A stretch of 64,000 nucleotides of DNA, from assembly GCF_019402665.1 (NCBI RefSeq), contig NZ_VSST01000012.1, forward strand, positions 62,001 to 126,000, read 5' to 3'. This DNA comes from Bradyrhizobium canariense. Its GTDB lineage: Bacteria; Pseudomonadota; Alphaproteobacteria; Rhizobiales; Xanthobacteraceae. This document shows positions 42,326 to 51,441 of the stretch, piece after piece. The stretch's first letter is position 1. Every line of letters starts with the position of its first letter. The notes beneath the pieces are model-generated. The model did no database searches, was not told the DNA's origin, and saw only the letters and a list, made by a program, of their open reading frames with translations. Made by a program: the position numbers and the translations under genes.

Positions 42326-43555
42326 ATGAAACACGCTGATTCTATATCCTCTCGCAGCCGCCGCGCTCTGCTTCGATCGACGCTCGGAGCAGCCGCCCTC
42401 ATCGCATTCCCAACGCGCATCCTGGCCGCGCCTCCGGGCTTCGAGGAATGGCGTGAGGGTTTTCGCGCTCGTGCAATGGCCAAGGGCATCTCGGCTGCGA
42501 CATGGCAGCGCGCGATGGCGCGGGTCGAGCCCGACATGAGCGTCTTCAAGCAAATGCGCAACCAGCCCGAATTCCACGAGCAGGTCTGGCAATACATCAA
42601 TCGCCGCGTCTCCGACTGGCGCATCATCAACGGCAAGATCGCGCTGAAGAACAACGAGGCGCTGCTCGCGCGCATCGAGCGCGATTTCGGCGTCGGGCGC
42701 GGTACGCTGCTGGCGCTGTGGGGCGTCGAGTCCGCCTATGGCGATCCGCTGGTGCAGCAGAACCACATGACGCCGGTGTTTCCCTCGCTCGCCGCCCTCG
42801 CCTGGAACGAGCCGCGCCGAAAAGCCTATTGGGAAACCGAGCTGATCAACGCGCTGCGCATTGTCGACAAGGGCTGGAGCACGCCGGAGCAGATGCAGGG
42901 ATCCTGGGCCGGCGCAATGGGGCATTCGCAATGGATGCCGGAAGTCTGGCTCAATGTCGGCATCGACTATGACGGCGACGGCAAGGTGTCGCCGTTCGGC
43001 AAGCCCGACGACGCGTTGGGCTCGACCGCAAAATATCTCGTCAATCGCGGCAAATGGCACCGCGGCGAGCATTGGGGCTACGAGGTGCGCACGCCCGGTG
43101 AGATGAGCGGCAGCCGGACCTATGCGGCTTGGCAGGCGGCCGGCGTCACCCGCGCCGACGGCCAGCCGTTTCCGCAAGCCTCCGCATCCGCGCAGATGTG
43201 GACGCCGGTTGCGGGCGGGCCGACATTTCTGCTGGGACCGAATTTCAACGCGGTGAAGAGCTACAATCCCTCGATGAACTATGCGCTGGCGATCTGCCAT
43301 CTCGGCGACCGCTGCCTCGGCGCCCCGCCTTTCATCCAGCCATTCCCCGGCTCCGAGCGCGCATTGACGCTCGCCGAGGTGCAGGAGATGCAGACGCGCC
43401 TGACCAAGGCGGGTTTCGATACCGGCGGCACCGATGGCCGTGTCGGCAACGACACCATGAAAGCGATCAAGGACTTTCAGCAGCGCGCGGGCATCACGCC
43501 TGCGGACGGCTATGGCGGGCTGAAGGTGCTGGCGAAGCTGCGCCAGGGGTCTTAG
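42326..43555 (+). CDS. Lytic murein transglycosylase, MltB-like
   Basis: The 409 aa exported enzyme has a signal peptide, an SLT_2 domain (WREGFRARAMAKGISAATWQRAMARVEPD, then LALWGVESAYGDPLVQQN with catalytic Glu), and a C-terminal peptidoglycan-binding domain (EVQEMQTRLTKAGFDTGGTDGRVGNDTMKAIKDFQQRAG). It cleaves murein to 1,6-anhydro products. Alone in its operon. Confidence 0.93.
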   Translation: MKHADSISSRSRRALLRSTLGAAALIAFPTRILAAPPGFEEWREGFRARAMAKGISAATWQRAMARVEPDMSVFKQMRNQPEFHEQVWQYINRRVSDWRIINGKIALKNNEALLARIERDFGVGRGTLLALWGVESAYGDPLVQQNHMTPVFPSLAALAWNEPRRKAYWETELINALRIVDKGWSTPEQMQGSWAGAMGHSQWMPEVWLNVGIDYDGDGKVSPFGKPDDALGSTAKYLVNRGKWHRGEHWGYEVRTPGEMSGSRTYAAWQAAGVTRADGQPFPQASASAQMWTPVAGGPTFLLGPNFNAVKSYNPSMNYALAICHLGDRCLGAPPFIQPFPGSERALTLAEVQEMQTRLTKAGFDTGGTDGRVGNDTMKAIKDFQQRAGITPADGYGGLKVLAKLRQGS

Positions 43556-43586
43556 TTATGGCTCCATCCGGGCTACGACGCGATCG

Positions 43587-44384
43587 CTAGTGCCGGTACT
43601 GCGGCTCTTCCGCATCGAGCTGGCGGCGGATTGCGGCAAGATGCAGCCGCGCGGATTCGGAATCGCCCTCGCGCATCTGCCTGTAGGTTTCGGCCGCAAT
43701 CGCGGGATCGACCGGCAGCACCTGTCGCCCGGTCGACATCGCCAACACCTGCACCTCGGCGGCGCGTTCGAGATAATAAAGATCGTCCCAGGCCTCCGCG
43801 ATGGTCGGCGCCAGCACCATCACGCCGTGATGCTTCATGAAGATGATGTCGGCATCCCCCACGGCCGACGCGATGCGTGCGCCTTCGCGGTTGTCGAGTG
43901 CGAGGCCGTTGTAGTCGCGGTCCACGGCCGTTCGACCGTAGAATTTCAGCGCGGTCTGGCCGGCCCAGATCAGCGGATCCCCCTCGGTCATCGACAGCGC
44001 CGTGGCGTAGGGCATGTGGGTGTGGAAGGCGACCTTGGCGCGCGGCAGGCGCTTGTGCATCTCGGCATGGATGTAGAACGCGGTCGCCTCGGGCACGCCC
44101 TCGCCCTCGAGCACATTGCCGTGGAAGTCGCAGATCAGAAGTTTTGACGCGGTCAGCTCGCGGAAGGCGTAGCCGTAAGGGTTGACCAGGAAGAGATCGT
44201 CATGGCCCGGCACCACGGCCGAGAAGTGGTTGCAGATGCCCTCCTCAAAGCCGTTGCGCGCCGCCATCCTAAAGCAGGCGGCAAGATCCTCGCGCGCGCT
44301 GCGGATCGCGTCGCTCGCGAGATCCGGACGGTTCGATCGAAACGTTGCTGGCGTGGATGACGAAGAGTGAAGGCTGTGCGCCAT
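43587..44384 (-). CDS. Class II aldolase/adducin-family protein
   Basis: The 265 aa product starts MAHSLHSSSSTPATF. It has the fold motif: GICNHFSAVVPGHDDLFLVNPYG, AFHTHMPYATALSM (metal His) and KHHGVMVLAPTIAEAW (metal His). Such enzymes act as fuculose-phosphate aldolases or related, or as catabolic members with no phosphate. Ends 30 bases from the transglycosylase. The 46-codon open extension upstream is Arg-rich and ignored. Confidence 0.85.
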   Translation of the reverse strand: MAHSLHSSSSTPATFRSNRPDLASDAIRSAREDLAACFRMAARNGFEEGICNHFSAVVPGHDDLFLVNPYGYAFRELTASKLLICDFHGNVLEGEGVPEATAFYIHAEMHKRLPRAKVAFHTHMPYATALSMTEGDPLIWAGQTALKFYGRTAVDRDYNGLALDNREGARIASAVGDADIIFMKHHGVMVLAPTIAEAWDDLYYLERAAEVQVLAMSTGRQVLPVDPAIAAETYRQMREGDSESARLHLAAIRRQLDAEEPQYRH

Positions 44385-44493
44385 GGCGGAAGGACACCTC
44401 TGTCGATCGGACGACGCCCGCGTTGTACAGGTCCGACGCCTGCGCGTCAGCCCCCGCGGGCGCCACCCTGCCCTTCGCAGCCCGCGCGGCGGG

Positions 44494-45303
44494 CTATTGC
44501 CGCCGCGGCACGCCGCCAGCATTCATGCCGCCGTCGATGACGAGCTCGCTGCCGGTGACGTAGCGCGAGGCATCGGAGGCCAGATACAGCACGCCAGAGG
44601 CAATTTCCGCAGCCTGACCGGCGCGGCCGAGCGGCGTTACGACGCGCGCACGCTCCTCGGGATCGATCGGCGCATTGCCCTGGTTGCCGGTCGCGCCCGT
44701 CGGGATCTTGCCCCAAATCGGCGTGTCGATGATGCCGGGATGGACGGAGTTGACGCGGATGCCGTCACAGGCCGCCGCGCACTCCATCGCGATCGACTTT
44801 GCGAACAGCCGCACGCCGCCCTTGGTCGCTGAATAGGCCGACAGCCCGGGCGCGCCGCGCAGGCCCGCAAGCGAGGACATCATGACGATCGAGCCGCCGC
44901 CGGTCTTGCGCATCAGGGGCAGGCAATGCTTGACCGAGAGGAAGACGCCGTCGAGGTTGATCGCGTTCTGCTTGCGCCAATCGCTGAGCGTCATGTCGAC
45001 GATCGAGGGCACGGCAATGCCGGTGCCGGCGTTGGAGACGAGAATATCGAGCCGGCCAAAGCGCTTCGCGATCTCGGCTGTGATCTCGATCCAGCGCTCT
45101 TCGCTGGTGACGTCCTGCTCCAGGAAAATCGCCTTGCCACCGGCCTTGGTGATGCTATTGGCGAGCTCGGGGCCGCGCAGCTCGTCGATGTCGGTGGCGA
45201 TGACGGTGGCGCCCTCGCGCGCGAACATCTCGACGACGGCCTCGCCGATGCCAGAGGCGCCGCCGGTCACCAGCGCGACCTTGCCCTCAACCTGCCCTGC
45301 CAT
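44494..45303 (-). CDS. Short-chain dehydrogenase/reductase (SDR)
   Basis: The 269 aa product is a classical SDR: VTGGASGIGEAVVEMFAREG cofactor motif, NAG at the NAGTGIA position, Ser and YSATKGGVRLFAK catalytic Tyr/Lys, and PGIIDTPIW. Substrate unknown. Start ATG at 45303 follows GGGAG; the GTG two codons earlier is less likely. It runs toward the class II aldolase gene, 109 bases downstream, so the two may belong to one pathway. Confidence 0.9.
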   Translation of the reverse strand: MAGQVEGKVALVTGGASGIGEAVVEMFAREGATVIATDIDELRGPELANSITKAGGKAIFLEQDVTSEERWIEITAEIAKRFGRLDILVSNAGTGIAVPSIVDMTLSDWRKQNAINLDGVFLSVKHCLPLMRKTGGGSIVMMSSLAGLRGAPGLSAYSATKGGVRLFAKSIAMECAAACDGIRVNSVHPGIIDTPIWGKIPTGATGNQGNAPIDPEERARVVTPLGRAGQAAEIASGVLYLASDASRYVTGSELVIDGGMNAGGVPRRQ

Positions 45304-45347
45304 GTTCACTCCCTTTTTTGCTATTCGTTTTTTGTTGTTTGCCGGAC

Positions 45348-47189
45348 CTATCTAATCATGGATGGTCCCTGGTCGGGTAGCGCGACGTCGACGACGCGGA
45401 ATTGCACACGCTCGGCGCCTTGGTAGCGATCGAGCGACAATGATCCCGCGACATGCAATTGCTGGCCGCGATTGGCAACGAGCGCATTGCCGAGCTTCTG
45501 TCCGATCGAACGGAACGCGATGCCGTTGACGATGGCGCCGTCGCCCGACTTGAAGCGTAGCCTCAAATGTGCCTGTCCCACCTCGTCGGCATAGACGAGC
45601 TGGTGCGCCGGCAGCGCCAACACGACTTCCGGATTGCCGCTGCCGAAGGGACCGGCGCGGTTGAGCGTCGTTGCAAGCTCGGTCGTCACCGCGCGCGCGG
45701 AGACCGCGCCGTCGATGTAGAGCTCGTTGACGTGGCGCGCCTCGGCAACGTCGCGGGCCAACGCATGCTCGAGGTAGGCGCGAAATTCGGCGAGCTTTTC
45801 CTTGCGCAGCGTGACGCCCGCGGCCATGGCGTGGCCGCCGCCCTTGAGCAGAATGCCGTCGGCGACCGCCTGGCGCACTGCCTTGCCGAGATCGACGCCG
45901 GCAATCGAGCGGCCGGAGCCGGTGCCGATGCCGCCGGGCTCCAGCGCGATCGCGAAGGCGGGCCGCGAGAACTTCTCCTTCAACCGGGACGCAACGAGAC
46001 CGACCACGCCGGGATGCCAGCCTTCGGAGGCCGTCACGATCACGCCGATCTTGTCCTCGAGCCCGATCGAGGCGAGCGCCTCGGCTTCGGCCTGCGCTTC
46101 GGCCGCCTGCTCGATGATACGGCGCTCGCTATTGAGGCGGTCGAGCTCGGCGGCGATCCGCGCGGCCTCGACGCTGTCACCCTCCAAAAGCAGCCGCACG
46201 CCGAGATCGGCGCGGCCGATGCGGCCGCCGGCATTGATGCGCGGCCCCAGCATGAAGCCGAGATGCCAGGCCTCCGGCGGGCCGTTGAGCCGCGCCACGT
46301 CCATCAGCGCGGTGTGGCCGACATGGTCGCGCCGCCGCATTGCGATCAGGCCTTTGGCGACGAACGCGCGGTTGAGACCGATCAGCGGCGCGACGTCGGC
46401 AACCGTGCCGAGCGCAACGTGATGCAGCATGCCGAGCAAATCCGGCTCGGGCATCTCCGCGGTCCAGAAGCCGCGCTGGCGTAATTCACGATTGACCGCG
46501 ACCAACGTCACCAGCACGAGGCCGACGGCGGCGAGATGGCCGAGGCCGGAGAGATCGTCGAGCCGGTTCGGATTGACCAGCGCATCGACCAGCGGCAGCT
46601 CCGTGCCGGCCTGGTGATGGTCGATCACGACGACGGACATGCCGAGACGTTTTGCTTCGGCGAGCGGCTCGATGCTGGTGGTGCCGCAATCGACGGTGAC
46701 GAGCAGCGTGGCGCCCTTTTCGGCCAGCGCACGCACGGCTTCCGTGTTGGGCCCGTAGCCCTCGAAGATGCGGTCGGGAATGTGGATCAGCGGGTCAAGC
46801 CCGCAATGGCGCAGATGCCAGGTCAGCAGCGCCGCCGAGGTCGCGCCGTCGACATCGTAATCGCCGAAGATCGCTACCTTCTCGCCGTTCCCTGCGGCAT
46901 CCGCGATCCGCTTCGCGGCGGCTTCCATCTCCGTCACCGTGAACGGGTCCGGTAGGAGCTTGCGGATGGTTGGATCGAGGAAATCGGCGACGGCATCGCT
47001 GTCGACACCGCGACCTGCCAGCACCCGCGCCAGCAGCTCGGGCAGTTGGTGGCGCTGCACGATGGCAAGCGCCTTCGCCGCCCCGCGCGCATCCAGCCGG
47101 TCACGCCAGAGCTTGTCGGTGAGCGAGCGCGCCACTCCCAGGAACGCCTGGGGCGCTTCGACGGGCAAGGCGGTGGCGGGCGGCGTCAT
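45348..47189 (-). CDS. recJ: Single-stranded-DNA-specific exonuclease RecJ
   Basis: RecJ degrades single-stranded DNA 5-prime to 3-prime in recombination and repair. The 613 aa chain starts MTPPATALPVEAPQAFLGV. It has DHH motifs: IFGDYDVDGATSAALL, VDCGTTS, VIDHHQAG and NPNRLDDLSGLGHLAAVGLV, and the DHHA1 region with GGGHAMAAGVTL near residue 480. Full length. The open frame upstream is not supported. Confidence 0.95.
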   Translation of the reverse strand: MTPPATALPVEAPQAFLGVARSLTDKLWRDRLDARGAAKALAIVQRHQLPELLARVLAGRGVDSDAVADFLDPTIRKLLPDPFTVTEMEAAAKRIADAAGNGEKVAIFGDYDVDGATSAALLTWHLRHCGLDPLIHIPDRIFEGYGPNTEAVRALAEKGATLLVTVDCGTTSIEPLAEAKRLGMSVVVIDHHQAGTELPLVDALVNPNRLDDLSGLGHLAAVGLVLVTLVAVNRELRQRGFWTAEMPEPDLLGMLHHVALGTVADVAPLIGLNRAFVAKGLIAMRRRDHVGHTALMDVARLNGPPEAWHLGFMLGPRINAGGRIGRADLGVRLLLEGDSVEAARIAAELDRLNSERRIIEQAAEAQAEAEALASIGLEDKIGVIVTASEGWHPGVVGLVASRLKEKFSRPAFAIALEPGGIGTGSGRSIAGVDLGKAVRQAVADGILLKGGGHAMAAGVTLRKEKLAEFRAYLEHALARDVAEARHVNELYIDGAVSARAVTTELATTLNRAGPFGSGNPEVVLALPAHQLVYADEVGQAHLRLRFKSGDGAIVNGIAFRSIGQKLGNALVANRGQQLHVAGSLSLDRYQGAERVQFRVVDVALPDQGPSMIR

Positions 47190-47467
47190 GAACAGCGGTC
47201 GGTTTGAGGAACCTGGGAGCCGGAGGTATTGCATCGCCCGGCCGACGGAACGATTGGCCCGCAATCCCCCGGGATTTGCAATGTCTGCGCCGCACAAAGC
47301 GGTGGATTGCCGCTTTGCTGCGCGGACTGACTATCATTTGAGCATTCCGCAAAACAGCAAATTAAGCAGGCGTTAGGCGGAATCTTCGAAAAAGAATTGT
47401 ATTCGATCTGTCAGTGATTGTTCCGGGTTCGTTGCAGATCAGACCTCATTGCCAAGGGAAGCCCCCG

Positions 47468-48544
47468 ATGTCTGCTGCGCTGGGTCTCAAAGCCAAGCCG
47501 ATCGCAAATGAATCCGCCGAGGATGATTCCGACATCTCCGCGCTGATCAACCGCCTTACGGCGGAGGTCAACCAGATCGCGGTCGATAAGACCAAGTCGA
47601 TCCAGCAGATCACCAACCAGATGAAGATGCTGGCACTGAACGCGCTGATCGAAAGCTCGCGTGCCGGCGCACAGGGCGCGGGCTTCGCCGTGGTGGCGCA
47701 GGAGGTCCGTGGCGTCGGCCAGCAGGTCGAGACCATCGCCCGCGAGCTCGAAAGCCAATTGACGAAACGGACTGGCGATCTCGTCTCCTCGATCGACCGG
47801 ATGAGCCAGCGCTCGCGCGGCGAGCGCATGGTCGATTTGTCGCTCAACGCCATCGAGCTCATCGACCGCAACCTCTATGAACGGACCTGCGACGTGCGCT
47901 GGTGGGCGACCGATTCCGCGTTGGTCGATTGCGCGGCCTCGCCCGACGGCGCGGCCGTGTCCCATGCCTCGCAGCGTCTCGGCGTGATCTTGGGGGCCTA
48001 CACCGTCTATCTCGACCTCTGGCTCTGCGACCTCGATGGCAACGTCATCGCCAACGGCCGCGCCGACCGGTTTCACGCCGTCGGCCAGAACGTCACCCAC
48101 ACCAAATGGTTTCGCGAGGCCAAGACCCTGCGCTCCGGCGACGACTATGTCGCCGGCGACGTCGAGAACCAGCCGCTGCTCGGCAATGCCCAGGTCGCGA
48201 CCTATTGCGCCAGCGTCCGCGCCGGTGGACAGGCCAACGGCGCGCCGATCGGGGTGCTCGCCATCCATTTCGACTGGGAGGCACAGGCCCGCGCCATCGT
48301 GCAAGGCGTGCGTGTCGGCGACAGCGACAAGGCGCGCGTGCTGCTGGTCGACTCCAATCTTCGCGTGATCGCCGCTTCCGACGGACAAGGCATTCTCAGC
48401 GAACGCATCTCGCTGTCGCTCAATGGCCAGCGTTCCGGCTTCTGTCAGGACGGCTCGGGCACGCTGGTCGCGTTCCATGCCACCCCGGGCTACGAGACCT
48501 ATCGGGGTCTGGGCTGGTATGGCGTGATCGTCTGCGGGGCGTAA
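47468..48544 (+). CDS. Soluble sensor with N-terminal MCP signalling segment
   Basis: The 358 aa product has no membrane segment. An N-terminal methyl-accepting/chemotaxis signalling coiled-coil (ITNQMKMLALNALIESSRAGAQGAGFAVVAQEVRGVG, about residues 50-88) comes first. A Cache-like sensor domain (LCDLDGNVIANGRADRFHAVGQNVTHTKWFREA and later VLLVDSNLRVIAASDGQG) follows. This order is the reverse of typical MCPs, where the sensor leads and a membrane helix separates it. GGGAAGC precedes the ATG. Likely cytoplasmic receptor for chemotaxis or another His-kinase pathway. Confidence 0.8.
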   Translation: MSAALGLKAKPIANESAEDDSDISALINRLTAEVNQIAVDKTKSIQQITNQMKMLALNALIESSRAGAQGAGFAVVAQEVRGVGQQVETIARELESQLTKRTGDLVSSIDRMSQRSRGERMVDLSLNAIELIDRNLYERTCDVRWWATDSALVDCAASPDGAAVSHASQRLGVILGAYTVYLDLWLCDLDGNVIANGRADRFHAVGQNVTHTKWFREAKTLRSGDDYVAGDVENQPLLGNAQVATYCASVRAGGQANGAPIGVLAIHFDWEAQARAIVQGVRVGDSDKARVLLVDSNLRVIAASDGQGILSERISLSLNGQRSGFCQDGSGTLVAFHATPGYETYRGLGWYGVIVCGA

Positions 48545-48580
48545 AGCTGAAGGCGGCCTGCCTATCCAACTCAAAACTCT

Positions 48581-48619
48581 GAAAACAACCCCATGCACAG
48601 TAGCCATCTGGTTGTTTTC
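48581..48619. repeat. A/T-rich inverted repeat
   Basis: GAAAACAACC (48581-48590) and GGTTGTTTTC (48610-48619) form a 10-bp inverted repeat around 19 bases. It lies just after the sensor gene, between it and the convergent AraC gene. It may act as a terminator for both (TTTT/AAAA tracts inside). Confidence 0.6.
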
Positions 48620-48704
48620 ATGACGGTTTTTTTCGCCGTTTCACGCCGGCAAAACACCGGCACGCATGCCATCATGGCGTCGTTCGCGGTCCAGACTCAG
48701 AGCG

Positions 48705-49691
48705 CTAGGTTCTGGTGATATCGTCTTCGACGGGCTGCACCGTCGCAATTCCAAGCGTTTGCGACGGACGCTCCCCGAACATTGCCAGGTAATATTGCGA
48801 AAACCGGCCGAGCTCGTAAAAGCCCTGTTGCATGGCGACGGCTGTCACGGTGGTCGAGCCAGGTGCGCTCTGGTGCAGGATCGAATGAACAGCGCAGAGA
48901 CGCTTGTGCCTGAGGAAGGTGACCGGACCGAGACCGAATACCTCCTGAAAGGCGCGGTGGAGGGTGCGCCGCGATACGCCGAGCGCCGCGCAAATTTCCG
49001 ACACGTGCACCGGACGGGTGCCGGCGTCGTCGAGAAACTCCTCGACCTTGCGGATCAGCCGGCGTGCGGAAGGGAGCCAGCCATTCCCGTCGGGTGGCAG
49101 CGACGACGCGACGTTGGCAGCCATGCATTCGGCGATCGATCGTTTCCAGAAATCGGCAGTTGATAGCGTCAGCCCATATTTGTTGTCGCGCAGGTGCGAC
49201 ATGATCCGGACCAGGCGGCGCGAGGCGATCGCGCCGGTCTCGATGTGCGCGCGGAAATGACCGCGGCTGCGCCAGGTGTCGGGATCGCTTAGCCGTGCTT
49301 CTCCGCCGAACAGCGTCGCGACCTCGTTGATGTCGAATCGCATGGCGGCGTAGGCGGAGCCGCCGTGAAAAACACCGTCATGTTCGAGCCGCGGCGGAAT
49401 GACGAGCACATCATTGAGCTGCATGTCGAACGACCAGTGGGCGACGCGCTCTTCGGCCGCGAGCAGCATCCCGATGATCAGTCTGTCGTCGCTGGAAACC
49501 CGCTGCGTGCGCATGCCGACGTTGAAAGCACCAATGCTGAGCGAGAAGTCGCCGATGCCGACATGGGATAAAGTTCCGCGCAACCGACCGCGGCCGAGTT
49601 GCATCACATCGACATGCGAGCCGTGGACGGCCTGCTGAAGACCTTCGAAACCATCCAGCTTGCGCGAATCAACCAGAAGGAATTGCCCCAT
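48705..49691 (-). CDS. AraC-family transcriptional regulator
   Basis: The 328 aa product has an N-terminal unrecognised sensing part and a C-terminal double HTH: HVSEICAALGVSRRTLHRAFQEVFGLGPVTFLRHKRL and TAVAMQQGFYELGRFSQYYLAMFGERPSQTL. It is separated from the formylglycine-type enzyme gene by about 500 bases with no gene, so its target is unclear. Confidence 0.88.
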   Translation of the reverse strand: MGQFLLVDSRKLDGFEGLQQAVHGSHVDVMQLGRGRLRGTLSHVGIGDFSLSIGAFNVGMRTQRVSSDDRLIIGMLLAAEERVAHWSFDMQLNDVLVIPPRLEHDGVFHGGSAYAAMRFDINEVATLFGGEARLSDPDTWRSRGHFRAHIETGAIASRRLVRIMSHLRDNKYGLTLSTADFWKRSIAECMAANVASSLPPDGNGWLPSARRLIRKVEEFLDDAGTRPVHVSEICAALGVSRRTLHRAFQEVFGLGPVTFLRHKRLCAVHSILHQSAPGSTTVTAVAMQQGFYELGRFSQYYLAMFGERPSQTLGIATVQPVEDDITRT

Positions 49692-50190
49692 GGCTGTACC
49701 GTGTTACTGAAGCGCGACAATTCTGCGGCACGCGATAGCGAAGTACCACTACAACGCGAGGTGGGTACGACAAGCTGACTTCGCGTTTTCAGGCAAGTCA
49801 TCGCCGAATTTGTCGCAAGATTTGCTCTCAAATGCCTCTGCACTGAAGGATCTGAGCCATGGGGCATTAGGTCTCACTGTCCGGGCAGACTGGCACAAAT
49901 TGCACATCACAGCCGTCCAATCTTCGGGTATCATTTGCAACCTTAGCGATATTAAGCGGAAGCGTTCTGCGGGTGGCAGAGCGCACGCGGCATGGATTTG
50001 CCGCGTGTTCGAAGACGTGCGTGCAAAGGAAAGAGATGTGGACGCAATGCAGCGTCCTCCTCTGCCCGGAGCGCCAAAAAAGTGGGGGACCAGACAATGC
50101 GTCCAATGGGCCGGACAAGGAGCCATCGTCGAAGTCTGCCAGAGGTAGCGCAGTAGCATCGGGTGGAATGCGGGTATCGGAGCTTCCACC
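49692..50190. other. Gene-free stretch between AraC and FGE-like genes
   Basis: No convincing coding frame in 499 bases. Short frames on both strands are compositionally poor. GGGTATCATTTGC at about 49926 resembles a stretch near 29020 (GGTATCATTTGC), just upstream of the PilZ gene; this may be chance. It must hold the promoter of the downstream enzyme gene. Confidence 0.35.
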
Positions 50191-51204
50191 ATGTTGCGAG
50201 CGGATCTGGATCACTGCGAGTGGTTGCCGGATGATTTGAAGACCGGCGAGATGGTCTTCATTCCCGGCGGAACCTTTCGCATGGGATCCGACCATCATTA
50301 TCCCGAGGAAGCGCCGAGCCATCGCGTCGCTGTCGACGGCTTCTGGATCGACCGCACGCCCGTGACTAACCGGCAGTTCAAGCAGTTCGTCAACGCAACC
50401 GGCCATGTCACCGAGGCGCAGGTCGTTCCGGATCCGAAGGACTATCCGGGCGCGCTGGCGAAGATGCTCTACGCGGGATCGCTGGTGTTCTCCCCGCCGC
50501 CGCGCATCACCGATCTCACCGACTGGAGCCAGTGGTGGACTTTCCTGCGCGGCGCCAACTGGCGCCATCCCTATGGTCCCGGCAGCAACATCAAGGACCT
50601 CGACGACCATCCGGTCGTTCACGTCTCCTTTAGCGATGCGGCAGCGTATGCCCACTGGGCCGGCAAGGACTTGCCGACGGAGGCGGAGTGGGAGTTCGCC
50701 GCGCGTGGCGGCCTCGAGGCGGAGGAATACGCCTGGGGCGATGCGCTGGTGCCGGGCGGCAAGCACATGGCCAATATCTGGCAGGGCAACTTCCCCGTCC
50801 AGAATCTCGGCGAGGATGGGTACGAGCGTACCTCGCCGGTCATGGCCTTCCCGCCGAACGGCTACGGTCTCTACGACATGATCGGCAACGTCTGGGAGTG
50901 GACCTCCGACTGGTGGTCGTCGAAGCACGCCGCCGACGCTGCAAAGCCCTGCTGCATCCCCAAAAATCCCCGCGGCGGCGGTGAGCACACAAGCTACGAC
51001 CCTCGCCTCCCCGACATCCAGATTCCGCGCAGGGTCCTCAAGGGCGGCTCGCATCTTTGCGCGCCGAACTATTGCCGCCGATATCGCCCGGCTGCGCGGC
51101 ACGCCGAGCCGGTCGATACCTCGACCGGCCATGTCGGGTTCCGCTGCGTGGTGCGAATGCCGTCTGTAACCGAACGCCAACGAGAAGGACGTGCTGCAAT
51201 CTAG
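50191..51204 (+). CDS. Formylglycine-generating enzyme (SUMF1)-family protein
   Basis: FGE converts a cysteine in sulfatases to C-alpha-formylglycine. The 337 aa product has the FGE fold: MVFIPGGTFRMGSDHHYPEEAPSHRVAVDGFWIDRTPVTNRQFKQFV, DLPTEAEWEFAARGGL, IGNVWEWTSDWWS, and a GGSHLCAPNYCRRYRPAARH region with Cys pair spaced by four residues, matching the copper-binding active site of true aerobic FGE. A sulfatase gene is not present in the window. It could alternatively act on another target, but the Cys pair supports genuine FGE. Confidence 0.88.
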   Translation: MLRADLDHCEWLPDDLKTGEMVFIPGGTFRMGSDHHYPEEAPSHRVAVDGFWIDRTPVTNRQFKQFVNATGHVTEAQVVPDPKDYPGALAKMLYAGSLVFSPPPRITDLTDWSQWWTFLRGANWRHPYGPGSNIKDLDDHPVVHVSFSDAAAYAHWAGKDLPTEAEWEFAARGGLEAEEYAWGDALVPGGKHMANIWQGNFPVQNLGEDGYERTSPVMAFPPNGYGLYDMIGNVWEWTSDWWSSKHAADAAKPCCIPKNPRGGGEHTSYDPRLPDIQIPRRVLKGGSHLCAPNYCRRYRPAARHAEPVDTSTGHVGFRCVVRMPSVTERQREGRAAI

Positions 51205-51441
51205 CGAGCGCCGCTGGCGGATGCCGGCGTCAGCGGTGCGCTCCGTGCGTCGGACTATTTCGATACGCAACTTTATCTATCGGCGATTGGACAGACGTCT
51301 TCAGCATTTTTGGACAAGGCAGGCCGGTTACAGGCAAGAGCCTGCCCCATTTCCCCGGTAAGAGTCGCCTCATCGCTTTCGCGACGCGGGCGCCGTCGAT
51401 CCTGAAAGGCTCGCGCTCGCAACGTGCCGAGGAGATAGGCC

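Noticed and set aside
49810..50239. Two overlapping plus-strand frames ahead of the FGE-type gene
   Set aside because: No ribosome-binding sites, poor composition, and their ends overlap the real start; left as gene-free.
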